Part shown: positions 10,534 to 18,952 of the stretch, piece after piece
How the letters are laid out: every line of letters begins with the position of its first letter
Position numbering within the stretch: the first letter of the stretch is position 1
From: PALSA-612 sp963846915
GTDB taxonomy: Bacteria > Actinomycetota > Thermoleophilia > Gaiellales > Gaiellaceae
Reading direction: 5' to 3'
Assembly (NCBI GenBank): GCA_963846915.1
Contig: CAWJXV010000007.1
Location: 124,001 to 188,000 of the forward strand
Length of the DNA: 64,000 nucleotides
Notes under the pieces: generated by a model
What the model was told of the DNA's origin: nothing
The model's database searches: none
What the model saw: the letters and a program-made list of their open reading frames with translations, nothing else
Made by a program: the position numbers and the translations under genes

Positions 10534-11513
10534 TGGACTTCGCGTTCTCGGACGAGCAGGAGCAGCTCCGCCGCGAAGCGCGGGCGTTTCTCGCCGATCG
10601 CTATCCCGCGGAGCGCGTTGCCGGGCTCGCCGACTCGACCGAGGGCTGGGATCCGGCGTCCTGGCAGGAGCTCGCCGAGCTCGGCTGGATCGGCGTCTCG
10701 GTGCCCGAGGAGGCGGGAGGCGCGGGCCTGGGCTTCCTCGAGGAAGCCGTGCTGTTCGAGGAGCTCGGCCGGGCTCTCTACCCGGGGCCGTACTTCTCGA
10801 CCGTCGCGCTCGCGCTGCCCGAGCTCCCGGCCGGGCTGCAGCGCGACGTGGTCGAGGGCAAGACCCGCTGGTCGGCTGCACTTGAGCCAGCATCGCCAGG
10901 CGCGTCGCTCGTCCCCGACCTCGCGCTCGTCGACCGCGTGCTCGTCGAGCGCGACGGCAAGCTCGTCGCCGTGCCCGCCGAGGGCGAGTCGCTGGACACG
11001 ATGGACTCGACGCGGCGGTTCGGGCGGCTCGCGGCGGCCGGGGACGCGGAGGAGATCGGCGACACGTCGGCGCTCGCGCGGATGCGCACCCGCGCGTTCG
11101 CCGCGCTGGCGCTCGAGGCGGTCGGGATGTCGCAGCGCGCGCTCGAGCTCTCGGTCGAGTACGCGAAGACGCGCGAGCAGTTCGGCAAGCCGATCGGCAT
11201 CTACCAGGCCGTCTCGCACCGCCTCGCCGACAGCTACGCGCTCACCGAGCTCGCTCGCTCGCTCGCCTACTGGGCCGCCTGGTGCGTGGCCGAGCAGGAC
11301 GACGAGGCACCCGTCGCCGCGGCCGCGGCCAAGGCCTACGCGGGCGACGTCGCCGTGACGGTCTGCGAGTACTCGATCCAGGCGCACGGCGGCATCGGCT
11401 TCACCTGGGAGCACCCGCTCCACCGCTTCTACAAGCGCGCGCAGTGGATCCAGGGCTACGGCGGCTACCCGGCCGTGCAGCGCGCCGAGGTCGCCGCGGC
11501 AATTCTTGGCTGA
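10533..11513 (+). CDS. Acyl-CoA dehydrogenase, shorter partner subunit
   Basis: A 326-residue acyl-CoA dehydrogenase paralogue starting MDFAFSDEQEQLRREARAF. It is about 60 residues shorter than its neighbour and lacks the canonical SEPGAGSD loop. It retains the C-terminal dimer/FAD region: KTREQFGKPIGIYQAVSHRLAD and QAHGGIGFTWEHPLHRFYKRA. Loss of the central beta-domain loop together with one-base overlap with the longer paralogue suggests an obligate heteromer, with one subunit carrying most of the active site. This is inferred from gene organisation, not from a structure. Confidence 0.87.
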   Translation: MDFAFSDEQEQLRREARAFLADRYPAERVAGLADSTEGWDPASWQELAELGWIGVSVPEEAGGAGLGFLEEAVLFEELGRALYPGPYFSTVALALPELPAGLQRDVVEGKTRWSAALEPASPGASLVPDLALVDRVLVERDGKLVAVPAEGESLDTMDSTRRFGRLAAAGDAEEIGDTSALARMRTRAFAALALEAVGMSQRALELSVEYAKTREQFGKPIGIYQAVSHRLADSYALTELARSLAYWAAWCVAEQDDEAPVAAAAAKAYAGDVAVTVCEYSIQAHGGIGFTWEHPLHRFYKRAQWIQGYGGYPAVQRAEVAAAILG

Positions 11514-12306
11514 GCGCTCCGTCCTCGTCACGGGCGCGTCCTCCGGGATCGGCGCCGCGTGTGCGGAGCGACTTGCGCACGGCGGCTGGCGGGTGTTCGC
11601 GGGGGTTCGGGCCGAGGGTGCGGCGCCCCCGGGGACGACGGAGCTGCTCCTCGACGTCACCGACGCCGGCTCGATCGAACGCGCAGCGGCCGCCGTCGGC
11701 GGTCGGCTCGACGGCCTCGTCAACAACGCGGGCATCGGGATCGCCGGGCCTCTCGAGCACATGCCGCTCGAGGTGTTCCGCCACCAGCTCGAGGTCAATC
11801 TGACGAGTCAGCTCGCCGTCACGCAGGCCTGTCTTCCGGCGCTGCGAACGGCGCGCGGGCGCGTCGTCCTGATGGGCTCGATCTCCGGACGGAGCGCGCT
11901 GCCGTTCATGGGCGCCTACGCGGTCACGAAGTTCGGCCTCGAGGCTCTCGCCGACGCGCTCCGTCTCGAGCTCGCGCCCGACGGGATCGCGGTCTCGATC
12001 GTCGAGCCGGGAACGATCGCGACGGCGATCTGGACGAAGCCGCAGCCGATCGCAGACACGCTCGCTCCGGAAGCGCTCGAGCGCTACGGGAGCCGGATGG
12101 CGAAGTTCAGGTCACTGGCCGAGGCGCGCTCGAAGAAGGCCGCGCCGGCAGACTCGGTTGCCCGTGCGGTCGAGCACGCGCTGGCGGAGGAGCACCCGCG
12201 CACGCGCTACCTCGTCGGACGGGACGCCCATATCCGCGCAACGCTCGAGCGCCTTCCGGACCGCCTCCGCGACCGCGTGATCCGACGCGCGTTGCTCGGC
12301 GGCTAG
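11506..12306 (+). CDS. Short-chain dehydrogenase/reductase
   Basis: A classical SDR of 266 residues. The NAD(P)-binding TGASSGIG lies near 9-16, NNAG near 73, catalytic Ser in MGSISGRS, and YAVTK near 145-149 supplies Tyr and Lys. A TTG start at 11506 gives MAERSVLVTGASSG and overlaps the upstream acyl-CoA dehydrogenase stop by 8 bp, so it is part of the same operon. The long C-terminal region (KAAPADSVARAVEHAL) resembles the DltE-like/retinol-dehydrogenase-like SDR group. The substrate is unknown. Confidence 0.85.
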   Translation: MAERSVLVTGASSGIGAACAERLAHGGWRVFAGVRAEGAAPPGTTELLLDVTDAGSIERAAAAVGGRLDGLVNNAGIGIAGPLEHMPLEVFRHQLEVNLTSQLAVTQACLPALRTARGRVVLMGSISGRSALPFMGAYAVTKFGLEALADALRLELAPDGIAVSIVEPGTIATAIWTKPQPIADTLAPEALERYGSRMAKFRSLAEARSKKAAPADSVARAVEHALAEEHPRTRYLVGRDAHIRATLERLPDRLRDRVIRRALLGG

Positions 12307-12327
12307 GAGGGCCGTACAGTTTCCGGC

Positions 12328-13932
12328 ATGCGCGGCCAGATGATGGACTACCAGCTGACGCTGCCGACGCTGATGCGGCGCGCCGAGGCGTACTTCCCCG
12401 GGAAGGAGATCGTCACCCGGCGGGCCGACGGCAGCTTCCACCGCACGAACTACCGCGAGGTGATGCGCCGCTCGAAGCAGCTCGCCGTCGCGCTCGACGG
12501 GCTCGGGCTCGAGCGCGGCGACCGCGTCGCGACCCTTTGCTGGAACCACTCGCAGCACATGGAGTGCTACTTCGGCATCCCGTGCGGCGGCTACGTGCTC
12601 CACACGCTGAACATCCGCCTGCACGCGACCGACCTCGCGTACATCGCCTCGCACGCCGGCGACCGCGTCGTCGTCGTCGACGAGATGCTCGTGCCGCTGC
12701 TCGAGCAGTTCGTCGGTGAGACGCCGATCGAGCACGTCTTCGTGGTCGAGTCGAGCTACGAGGACCTCCTGGCGGGCGCGTCCGCCGACGACTGGCGCGA
12801 CCCGGAGCTGGACGAGAACGATGCGGCGGCCATGTGCTACACGAGCGGCACCACCGGCCGGCCGAAGGGCGTCGTGTACTCGCACCGCTCGACAGTGCTG
12901 CACACATTCGGCGTCTCGTCCGGCGCGCCGCTCGACCGGTCGCTGGGCGAGTCGGACACGTTCCTTCCGGTCGTACCGATGTTCCACGCAAACGCCTGGG
13001 GCTACCCGTACCTGGCCGCGATGCTGGGCTCGAAGATCGTCTACCCGGGGCCGCTCATGGATCCGCACAGCCTGCTCGAGGCGTTCGAGCAGGAGAAGGT
13101 GACGTGGGCTGCGGGGGTGCCGACGATCTGGATGGGCATCCTCAACGTGCTGGACGCGGAGCCCGGCCGATACGACCTCTCGCACATGAAAGGGATGCTC
13201 GTCGGCGGCTCGGCCGCCCCGCGGGCGATGATCGCCGCCTTCAAGCAGCGGCACGGCCTCGACATCTGCCACGGCTGGGGCATGACCGAGACGTCGCCGG
13301 TCGCGTCGACCACCGACCTCCCGGGCGACCTCCGGCAGGCAGACGACGAGATGAAGTTCGACTACATCGCGCTCCAGGGCATCCCGCTGCCGTTCGTCGA
13401 GGTGCGCGCACGCGACGTCGACGGGCAGCTGATCCCCTGGGACGGCGAGGCGATGGGCGAGCTCGAGTGCCGCGGGCCCTGGATCGCAGCGTCCTACTAC
13501 GACACGCCCGAGCAGGCCGATCGCTGGACGGCAGACGGCTGGTTCTGCACCGGCGACATCGTCTCGATCGACGAGCGCGGCTTCATCGCGATCAAGGACC
13601 GCTCGAAGGACGTGATCAAGTCGGGCGGCGAGTGGATCTCCTCCGTCGAGCTCGAGAACGCGCTGATGGGCCATCCGGCCGTGGCCGAGGCGGCGGTGAT
13701 CGGCGTTCCGGACGAGAAATGGACAGAACGGCCGCTCGCGGTGGTCGTGCTCAGGCCGGGCGCGGAGGCGACGGCGGACGAGCTCCGCGGGCACCTCGCC
13801 GGCGGCTTCGCGAAGTTCTGCCTGCCGGACAGCTTCGAGTTCGTCGACGAGATCCCGAAGACAGCCGTCGGCAAGTTCCGCAAGACGGCGCTCCGCGAGA
13901 TGTTCGTGAAGTCTCCGGCCGAAGCCAAGTAA
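12328..13932 (+). CDS. Fatty-acid/acyl-CoA ligase (FadD type)
   Basis: A 534-residue AMP-forming ligase that activates a carboxylic acid to its acyl-CoA. It shows the P-loop YTSGTTGRPKGVVYSHRS near 170-187, VPMFHANAWG, adenine-binding GWGMTETSP near 315, DGWFCTGDI near 402, and the C-terminal hinge/lysine region DRSKDVIKSGGEW and KTAVGKFRK. It is the last gene of the plus-strand acyl-CoA cluster and would supply substrate for the dehydrogenases upstream. Alternative start ATGs lie at codons 5 and 6. Chain-length preference cannot be read from the sequence. Confidence 0.92.
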   Translation: MRGQMMDYQLTLPTLMRRAEAYFPGKEIVTRRADGSFHRTNYREVMRRSKQLAVALDGLGLERGDRVATLCWNHSQHMECYFGIPCGGYVLHTLNIRLHATDLAYIASHAGDRVVVVDEMLVPLLEQFVGETPIEHVFVVESSYEDLLAGASADDWRDPELDENDAAAMCYTSGTTGRPKGVVYSHRSTVLHTFGVSSGAPLDRSLGESDTFLPVVPMFHANAWGYPYLAAMLGSKIVYPGPLMDPHSLLEAFEQEKVTWAAGVPTIWMGILNVLDAEPGRYDLSHMKGMLVGGSAAPRAMIAAFKQRHGLDICHGWGMTETSPVASTTDLPGDLRQADDEMKFDYIALQGIPLPFVEVRARDVDGQLIPWDGEAMGELECRGPWIAASYYDTPEQADRWTADGWFCTGDIVSIDERGFIAIKDRSKDVIKSGGEWISSVELENALMGHPAVAEAAVIGVPDEKWTERPLAVVVLRPGAEATADELRGHLAGGFAKFCLPDSFEFVDEIPKTAVGKFRKTALREMFVKSPAEAK

Positions 13933-13948
13933 CAACTTGTTACTTGGC
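13924..13948. terminator. Perfect bidirectional palindrome covering both stop codons
   Basis: GCCAAGTAACAA (13924-13935), a single C, then TTGTTACTTGGC (13937-13948) form 12-bp perfect arms. The TAA of fadD (13930-13932) lies inside, and the TAG of the convergent acyl-CoA dehydrogenase starts at the last base. A shared bidirectional terminator is the simplest reading. Confidence 0.65.
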
Positions 13949-15156
13949 TAGCTGAAGCGCCAGGTTCCGCCGGCGGCGAACTCCTTCAGGATCCGCCGGC
14001 TGACGACCATGCGATGCACCTCGTCGGGGCCGTCGTAGATGCGGGCGGCGCGGGCCTGCTGCCACATGGCGGCCAGCGGCGTGCGGTCGGTGAGCCCGAG
14101 CCCGCCGTGGACCTGGATCGCGCGGTCGATCACCTCGTTCAGGACGCGGGCGGCGAAGAACTTGACGAGCGAGATCTCGACGCGCGCCTCGTCGCCCTGG
14201 TCGATCTTGTGCGCTGCGTCGAGCGTCAGCAGGCGGCAGGCCTGGATGTCGGCGGCCGAGTCCGCGATCCAGTTCTGGACCGTCTGCTTGTCGGCGAGCA
14301 GGCCGCCGAAGACCTCGCGCTCGAGCGCGCGCGAGCACATCAGCTCGAAGGCGCGCTGCATCTGTCCGAGCCAGCGCATGACGTGGTGGATCCGCCCCGG
14401 GCCGAGGCGCTTCTGGGCGATCCGAAAGCCGTCGCCGCGCTCGCCGAGGAGGTTGCCCGCCGGAACGCGCACGCCCGCGTAGTTGACCTCGCAATGGGTC
14501 GTCCAGCCGTGTCCGCGATGGCCCATGACCGGCACCGGCTCGACCGCGATCCCCGGCGCGTCGGCCGGGACGAGGACCTGGCTCATGCGCCGGTGCGGCT
14601 CGGCGTCCGGCTCGGTGACCGCCATGACGATCCCGAACCCCGCTCCCTCGGCGCCGGACGAGAACCACTTGTGCCCGTCGATCACCCACTCGTCGCCGTC
14701 GAGCACGGCCGTCGTCCTCAGGCCGGTCGGGTCGGCGCCGGACACGTCCGGCTCGGTCATCGAGAAGAACGACCGCGTGTCGCCGGCGACGAGCGGCGCC
14801 AGGAAGCGCTCCTTCTGCTCGTCGGTGCCGAAGAGGTGGAGGATCTCGCCGTTGCCGGCGTCCGGCGCCTGGCAGTTGAAGACGAGCTGGCCCCAGACGC
14901 AGCGGCCGATCTCCTCGTTCAGGTGCGCGTAGGCGAGGAAGCCGCGGCCGGTTCCGCCTGCCTCGGGCGGCAGGTGCGGCGCCCAGAGCCCTTCCGCCTT
15001 GGCGCGGGCGCGAAGGTCGGTGAGGAGCGCGGCTGCCTCGTCGTCCTCGCGGGCCAGCGCCGCCTCGTTCGGGTAGACGTGTGCGTCCATGAAGGCGCGG
15101 TACGACGCCTTGAGCCCGTCGATCTCGCCGACCACGAGGGTGTCCGCGATCGCCAT
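13948..15156 (-). CDS. Acyl-CoA dehydrogenase family protein
   Basis: A 402-residue single-chain acyl-CoA dehydrogenase starting MAIADTLVVGEIDGLK. Key segments are LPPEAGGTGRGFLAY, SMTEPDVSGADP (the FAD/substrate loop, variant of SEPxAGSD), RIHHVMRWLGQMQRAFEL, and RAIQVHGGLGLTDRTPLAAM. These place it near the ACAD10/ACAD11-like bacterial group, whose relatives often neighbour DUF6285 and APH-fold kinase genes. DUF6285 is encoded divergently 23 bp upstream, and an APH-fold kinase lies at 33 kb. The acyl substrate is unknown. Confidence 0.88.
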   Translation of the reverse strand: MAIADTLVVGEIDGLKASYRAFMDAHVYPNEAALAREDDEAAALLTDLRARAKAEGLWAPHLPPEAGGTGRGFLAYAHLNEEIGRCVWGQLVFNCQAPDAGNGEILHLFGTDEQKERFLAPLVAGDTRSFFSMTEPDVSGADPTGLRTTAVLDGDEWVIDGHKWFSSGAEGAGFGIVMAVTEPDAEPHRRMSQVLVPADAPGIAVEPVPVMGHRGHGWTTHCEVNYAGVRVPAGNLLGERGDGFRIAQKRLGPGRIHHVMRWLGQMQRAFELMCSRALEREVFGGLLADKQTVQNWIADSAADIQACRLLTLDAAHKIDQGDEARVEISLVKFFAARVLNEVIDRAIQVHGGLGLTDRTPLAAMWQQARAARIYDGPDEVHRMVVSRRILKEFAAGGTWRFS

Positions 15157-15179
15157 CGCCGTTTAGCATCGCACAGGTC

Positions 15180-15485
15180 ATGGCCCACGACCGCCCGACC
15201 GCTGCCGAGCTCGTCGAGGCGACGCGCGAGTTCCTCGAGAGCGAGATCCTCCCGACGCTGACCGACCAGCGGCTCCGCTTCCGGACGCTCGTCGCGATCA
15301 ACGCGCTCGGGATCGCACAACGCGACCTCGAGTCCGGGGAGGAGACGCTCTCACGCGAGCAGCTCGAGGAGCTGGCGCAGCAGATTCGATCGGGGGACAT
15401 CCCCGACGGCACGCTCGAGCTCCTCCGCGAGCACGTCGCGGCGAAGCTCCGTGTCGCGAACCCGCGCTACCTCGAGCGCTACTGA
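15180..15485 (+). CDS. DUF6285 domain protein
   Basis: A 101-residue all-helical cytosolic protein, MAHDRPTAAELVEATREF, with LRFRTLVAINALGIAQRDL in the centre and RVANPRYLERY at the end. This matches DUF6285, a small domain that in actinobacteria and proteobacteria accompanies acyl-CoA dehydrogenases and APH-like kinases. Its biochemical role is unknown. It is divergent from the acyl-CoA dehydrogenase with a 23-bp gap, so they may share a promoter region. It overlaps the end of the convergent hydrolase by 7 bp. Confidence 0.75.
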   Translation: MAHDRPTAAELVEATREFLESEILPTLTDQRLRFRTLVAINALGIAQRDLESGEETLSREQLEELAQQIRSGDIPDGTLELLREHVAAKLRVANPRYLERY

Positions 15486-16310
15486 GCTTCGATGCGCTCG
15501 AGGAACGTCGTCGACGAGCGCGTTGAACTCTTCGGGCGACTCGAGGTGGGCGACGTGCCCCCGCCCGGCGAGGACGACGAGCTCCGCACCCGGGATCCGC
15601 CGCGCGAGCAGTTGCCCGTTCGAGAGCGGCACGACGCGGTCGGCGTCGCCGTGGACGACCAGCACCGGGACACCGATCTGCTCCACCGGAGCGCCGTCCT
15701 GCAGGAAGCGGCCCGCGGCGGCGAACTGCGCCTGCCAGCACTCGGGCGGCGTCGGGTGCTCGAGTCGGGCGGCGACCAGCTCCTCGTAGCGCTCCGGGTG
15801 CGCCTCGCTCCAGCCCGGTGAGAAGGAGAGGTGCATCGTCTGCCGCACGAACTCCGGCGGCGGGAGCTGCGAGCTCTCGAGCCAGGCCTCCAGGGTCTCG
15901 GCCGGGATCGGCGCGTGCTCGGGGCCGCCCGGTCCGCCGCCGGCGAGCACGAGTGACCGCACCCGCTCGGGCGCCCGCAGCGCCATGACCTGCGCGACGA
16001 ACGTGCCCATCGACATGCCGAGCACGTGCGCGGACGCGATCCCGAGCGCGTCGAGGACGGCGACGGCGTCGTCCGCGAACTGCTCCATCGAGAACGGCCC
16101 GGGCTCGAGCGACGAGCGGCCCGTACCGCGGTTGTCGAACGCGATCGTCCGCCGCCGCTCGCCGAAGGCGGGCAGCTGGTAGCGCCACGACCACATCGAA
16201 TAGCCGAGGCCTGCGATCAGGAGCAGCGGCGTCCGGCCCTCACCGTGCTCCTCGACATAGAGGTGGCCGCCAACGACCTCTAGCGGCATCACCTTCGGCC
16301 CGGCCGTCAC
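15479..16310 (-). CDS. Alpha/beta-hydrolase (C-terminal frameshift)
   Basis: About 276 residues of alpha/beta-hydrolase fold. It shows HG-type oxyanion region LLIAGLGYSMWSW, DNRGTGRS, nucleophile elbow GMSMGTF (Ser), acid in VVHGDADRVVP and catalytic His in GRGHVAHLESP. The continuous frame runs on to VPRAHRSS. Skipping one base at about 15505-15511 instead gives the family-typical end FNALVDDFLERIEAQ and a stop at 15479. I take that as the real end, with a single-base insertion. GTG 16310 or ATG 16292 may be the start. An esterase or C-C hydrolase role is possible. Confidence 0.8.
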
Positions 16311-16336
16311 GAATCAGTCGAGCGAGAGACTTGGCC

Positions 16337-16427
16337 GCCGATGCCGGCTTGGCCGGCGTCGGCCACTACGGCTGTCCTCGGCAGTCCAAGGAGGGGGCAC
16401 ACGGGGGAACCATGGGTTCACCCGTGT
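16337..16427 (-). repeat. Two-hairpin dispersed element, copy 1
   Basis: On the minus strand, hairpin I (16427-16399) has 13-bp arms with one mismatch around GGTTC/GAACC and G/C runs. A 35-nt linker starting with TGCCCCCTCC follows. Hairpin II (16363-16337) has 12-bp arms, 11 paired, and a 3-nt loop. The same layout recurs at 32991 and 40645. Hairpin I overlaps the stop codon of the thiolase gene, so transcript termination is one possible role. Confidence 0.55.
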
Positions 16428-17582
16428 CTCTCGACGATCATGGCCATGCCCTGGCCGCCGCCGACGCACATCGTCTCGAGGCCGATCGTCCCGTCCGAGG
16501 TCTCGAGGTCGTTGAGGAGCGTGCACATGATCCGTGCGCCGGTCATGCCGTAGGGGTGGCCGAGCGCGATCGCTCCGCCGTGCGGGTTGAGCTGCTCGGA
16601 GAACGGGTCGATGCCGAGCTCCCGGCACACCGGCAGCACCTGCGCTGCGAACGCCTCGTTCAGCTCGACGACGTCGACGTCGTCGATGGTCATGCCCGCC
16701 TGCTGCAGCACCTTGCGCACGGCCTCGATCGGGCCGACGCCCATGAGCTCCGGGTCGACGCCGGACACCGCGGAGGCGATGATCCGCGCACGCGGCGTGA
16801 CGCCGAGCGACTTCGCCTTCTCCTCGCTGAGCACGACGACCGCCGCCGCCCCGTCGTTCAGCGGGCACGCGTTCCCGGCCGTGACCTTGCCCCCCGGGAG
16901 GAACGCCGGCTCCAGCGCCGACAGCGACTCGAGGGACGAGTCGGGCCGCGGGCCGTCGTCGCGGGAGACGACCGAGCCGTCCTCCTTCGGGTAGGGCGTC
17001 AGCTCGCGGTCGAAGAAGCCGTCCTGCTGCGCCGCCACCGCGCGTTCCTGCGAGCGCTGCGCGTACCGATCCATCTCGTCACGCTCGACGCCCCAGCGCT
17101 CGGCCACGTTCTCCGCAGTCATGCCCATGGGGATGTAGACGTTCGTCAGCGAGTCCGGCCCGCCCGCCAGCTTCGGGTGCAGCTCCTCGGCCGTCTTCGG
17201 GTAACCGGACACCTGGGTGATCGACTCGACCCCCGCGGACACGTAGGCGTCCCCCTCACCCGCCTTGATCGCGTGGAAGGCCATGCGGATCGTCTGCAGG
17301 CTGGAGGCGCAGAAGCGGTTCACCGTCGTACCGGGCACCGTGTCGGGGAGCCCGGCGAGCAGCGCCACCCGGCGGCCGAGGTTCATGCCCTGCCGCTCCT
17401 CGGGCATGCCGCAGCCGACCATCACGTCGACGACGTCGGCGCCGTCGAGCCCGGGCACCTTGTCGAGCGCGGTCCGCACCGCAAACGCAGGCCATGTCCT
17501 CGGGCCGCACGTCCGCGAGCGAGCCCTTGCGGGCGCGGCCGATCGGCGTGCGGGCCGTCGAGACGATCACTGCTTCGGCCAT
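16418..17582 (-). CDS. Acetyl-CoA acyltransferase (thiolase, frameshifted)
   Basis: A thiolase of about 387 residues that cleaves 3-ketoacyl-CoA. The N-terminus MAEAVIVSTARTPIGRARKG is in one frame; the rest, from FAVRTALDKVPG, is in another. An extra base at about 17489 separates PEDMA from AFAVRTA. Catalytic Cys lies in VNRFCASS, the His in NPHGGAIALGHPYG and the second Cys in ETMCVGGGQG, all intact. Only the frameshift argues against function, and it may be a sequencing error. The stop lies inside a dispersed hairpin element. A thioredoxin-like or regulatory partner is not seen nearby. Confidence 0.87.
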
Positions 17583-17600
17583 GGCCTCTCTCCCTTCAGC

Positions 17601-17630
17601 GGACGGGGCCGGCGATCACCGGCCCCGTCC
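17601..17630 (-). terminator. Strong hairpin between livK and thiolase
   Basis: GGACGGGGCCGG (17601-17612) and CCGGCCCCGTCC (17619-17630) form a perfect 12-bp stem with a 6-nt loop, just downstream of the livK stop on the minus strand. It probably ends the liv transcript. No T-tract is present, as is usual in this GC-rich sequence. Confidence 0.6.
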
Positions 17631-17651
17631 AGACTAGTCGCGCGCGAGGTG

Positions 17652-18893
17652 CTAGCGCGCGTTGTTGTAGAGCCTGCCGAACGGCTGCCCGAAGCCGAGG
17701 CCTGCCACCCCGCCGCTGTGGTAGCGGACGAGGACCTGCTGCTCGACCGGGAACCAGTCGGTCGCCGACGTCTTCTCCGCGATCCCCTTGTAGAGGAACG
17801 GATTCGCCCGGGTGTTCAGGCTCGTCAGCGCCTTCATCAGCCCGGCACGCGTTGGCGGGTTGCCGGCCGCCTTCAGCGCCTGCACCATCGTCCAGCCGGA
17901 TGCCAGCCCGTAGATGTTGTTGAGGTTGAAGATCGGCGCCTGGCCTCCGTAGAGGTCGAGGATCTGCTTCGCGAGCTTCGCCCCCGGCAGCGTCGCCTGG
18001 TTGGCGTTGTTCGGGTCGAGCACGTAGTCGGTCGAGATCGCTCCCTCCACGTTCGCGCCTGCACTTGGCGGCAGCCGAGAGGAACGATCTCCGCGGACGA
18101 CACGTTGTTGACGAACTCGATCGGGTGCCAGCCGATCTTGGTCGCGATCACGAGCGACTGGATCGTCGCGCGCGGGCGTCGAGAAGAGCACGAACGTGTT
18201 CGCCCCGGCGGACTTGAGCGCGATCACCTGCTGCTGCGGCGGGCCGCCGGTCACGTCGTACGACTGGGTCGAGACGATCTTCGACGTCCCCGAGCCGAGA
18301 CCGGCCTTGAACGCGTTCAGGTAGTTCTGGCCGTACGCGTCGTTCTGGTAGAGGACGCCGATCTTCGCCTGCGGCACCTTCGCCTGGATGAACTTGGCGT
18401 AGATCTTCGCCTCGCCCGGGTAGTCGGGCTGCCAGCCGATCGTCCACGGGTACTTCTTGTAGTCCGTGCCCCAGTACGAGTCGCCGGTCGCGACCAGCAC
18501 CTGCGGCACCTTCTTGCCGTTCAGGTACTGGCGCACCGCCAGCACCGGCGCGGTGCCGAGGCTGCCGTAGTCGGCGAAGACCTTGGTCTGCTCGACGAGC
18601 TTCTGCGTCAGCGGCACCGTCTTCGACGGGTCGTACGCGTCGTCGTAGGCGACGAACTGGATCTTCCGCCCGTTCACGCCGCCGTGCGCGTTCACGTAGA
18701 GGAAGTAGGCGCGCTCCGCCTTCGGGATGGCGGAGTAGGCCGCCGCGACGCCGGTGAACGGGAACGTGCCTCCGATGACAATCGTCTTGGCCGTCACGCC
18801 CGGGTCGAGCTTCTGGGCGCCGGTCGCGGACGTTGCGACCGCAGCCAGGCCCACCGCGATGACGAAGGCCAGGAAACCGAGCTTCAAGCGCAT
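17652..18893 (-). CDS. livK: Branched-chain amino acid-type ABC transporter substrate-binding protein (two compensating frameshifts)
   Basis: About 413 residues with a cleavable signal peptide (MRLKLGFLAFVIAVGLAAVA, cleavage near TSATGA-QK). The type I periplasmic-binding fold of the Peripla_BP_6 family follows: IVIGGTFPFTGVAAAY, FVAYDDAYDPSK, GVLYQNDAYGQ, GPPQQQVIALKSAGAN. Between about 18070 and 18165 the reading frame is displaced. The residues lost there are found in the adjacent frame (IATKIGWHPIEFVNNV). Two opposite single-base errors, one in a GCGCGCG run, explain this. The ATG has a strong AAGGAGG Shine-Dalgarno 12 nt upstream. Last gene of livGFHMK; the ligand may be a short carboxylate or an amino acid. 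Confidence 0.85.
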   Translation of the reverse strand: MRLKLGFLAFVIAVGLAAVATSATGAQKLDPGVTAKTIVIGGTFPFTGVAAAYSAIPKAERAYFLYVNAHGGVNGRKIQFVAYDDAYDPSKTVPLTQKLVEQTKVFADYGSLGTAPVLAVRQYLNGKKVPQVLVATGDSYWGTDYKKYPWTIGWQPDYPGEAKIYAKFIQAKVPQAKIGVLYQNDAYGQNYLNAFKAGLGSGTSKIVSTQSYDVTGGPPQQQVIALKSAGANTFVLFSTPARDDPVARDRDQDRLAPDRVRQQRVVRGDRSSRLPPSAGANVEGAISTDYVLDPNNANQATLPGAKLAKQILDLYGGQAPIFNLNNIYGLASGWTMVQALKAAGNPPTRAGLMKALTSLNTRANPFLYKGIAEKTSATDWFPVEQQVLVRYHSGGVAGLGFGQPFGRLYNNAR

Positions 18894-18952
18894 CTTCTTG
18901 CCCTCCTCCTTCTGGTTCCGATCGGAAACGATCTGGAGCCGTCCGACGATGA

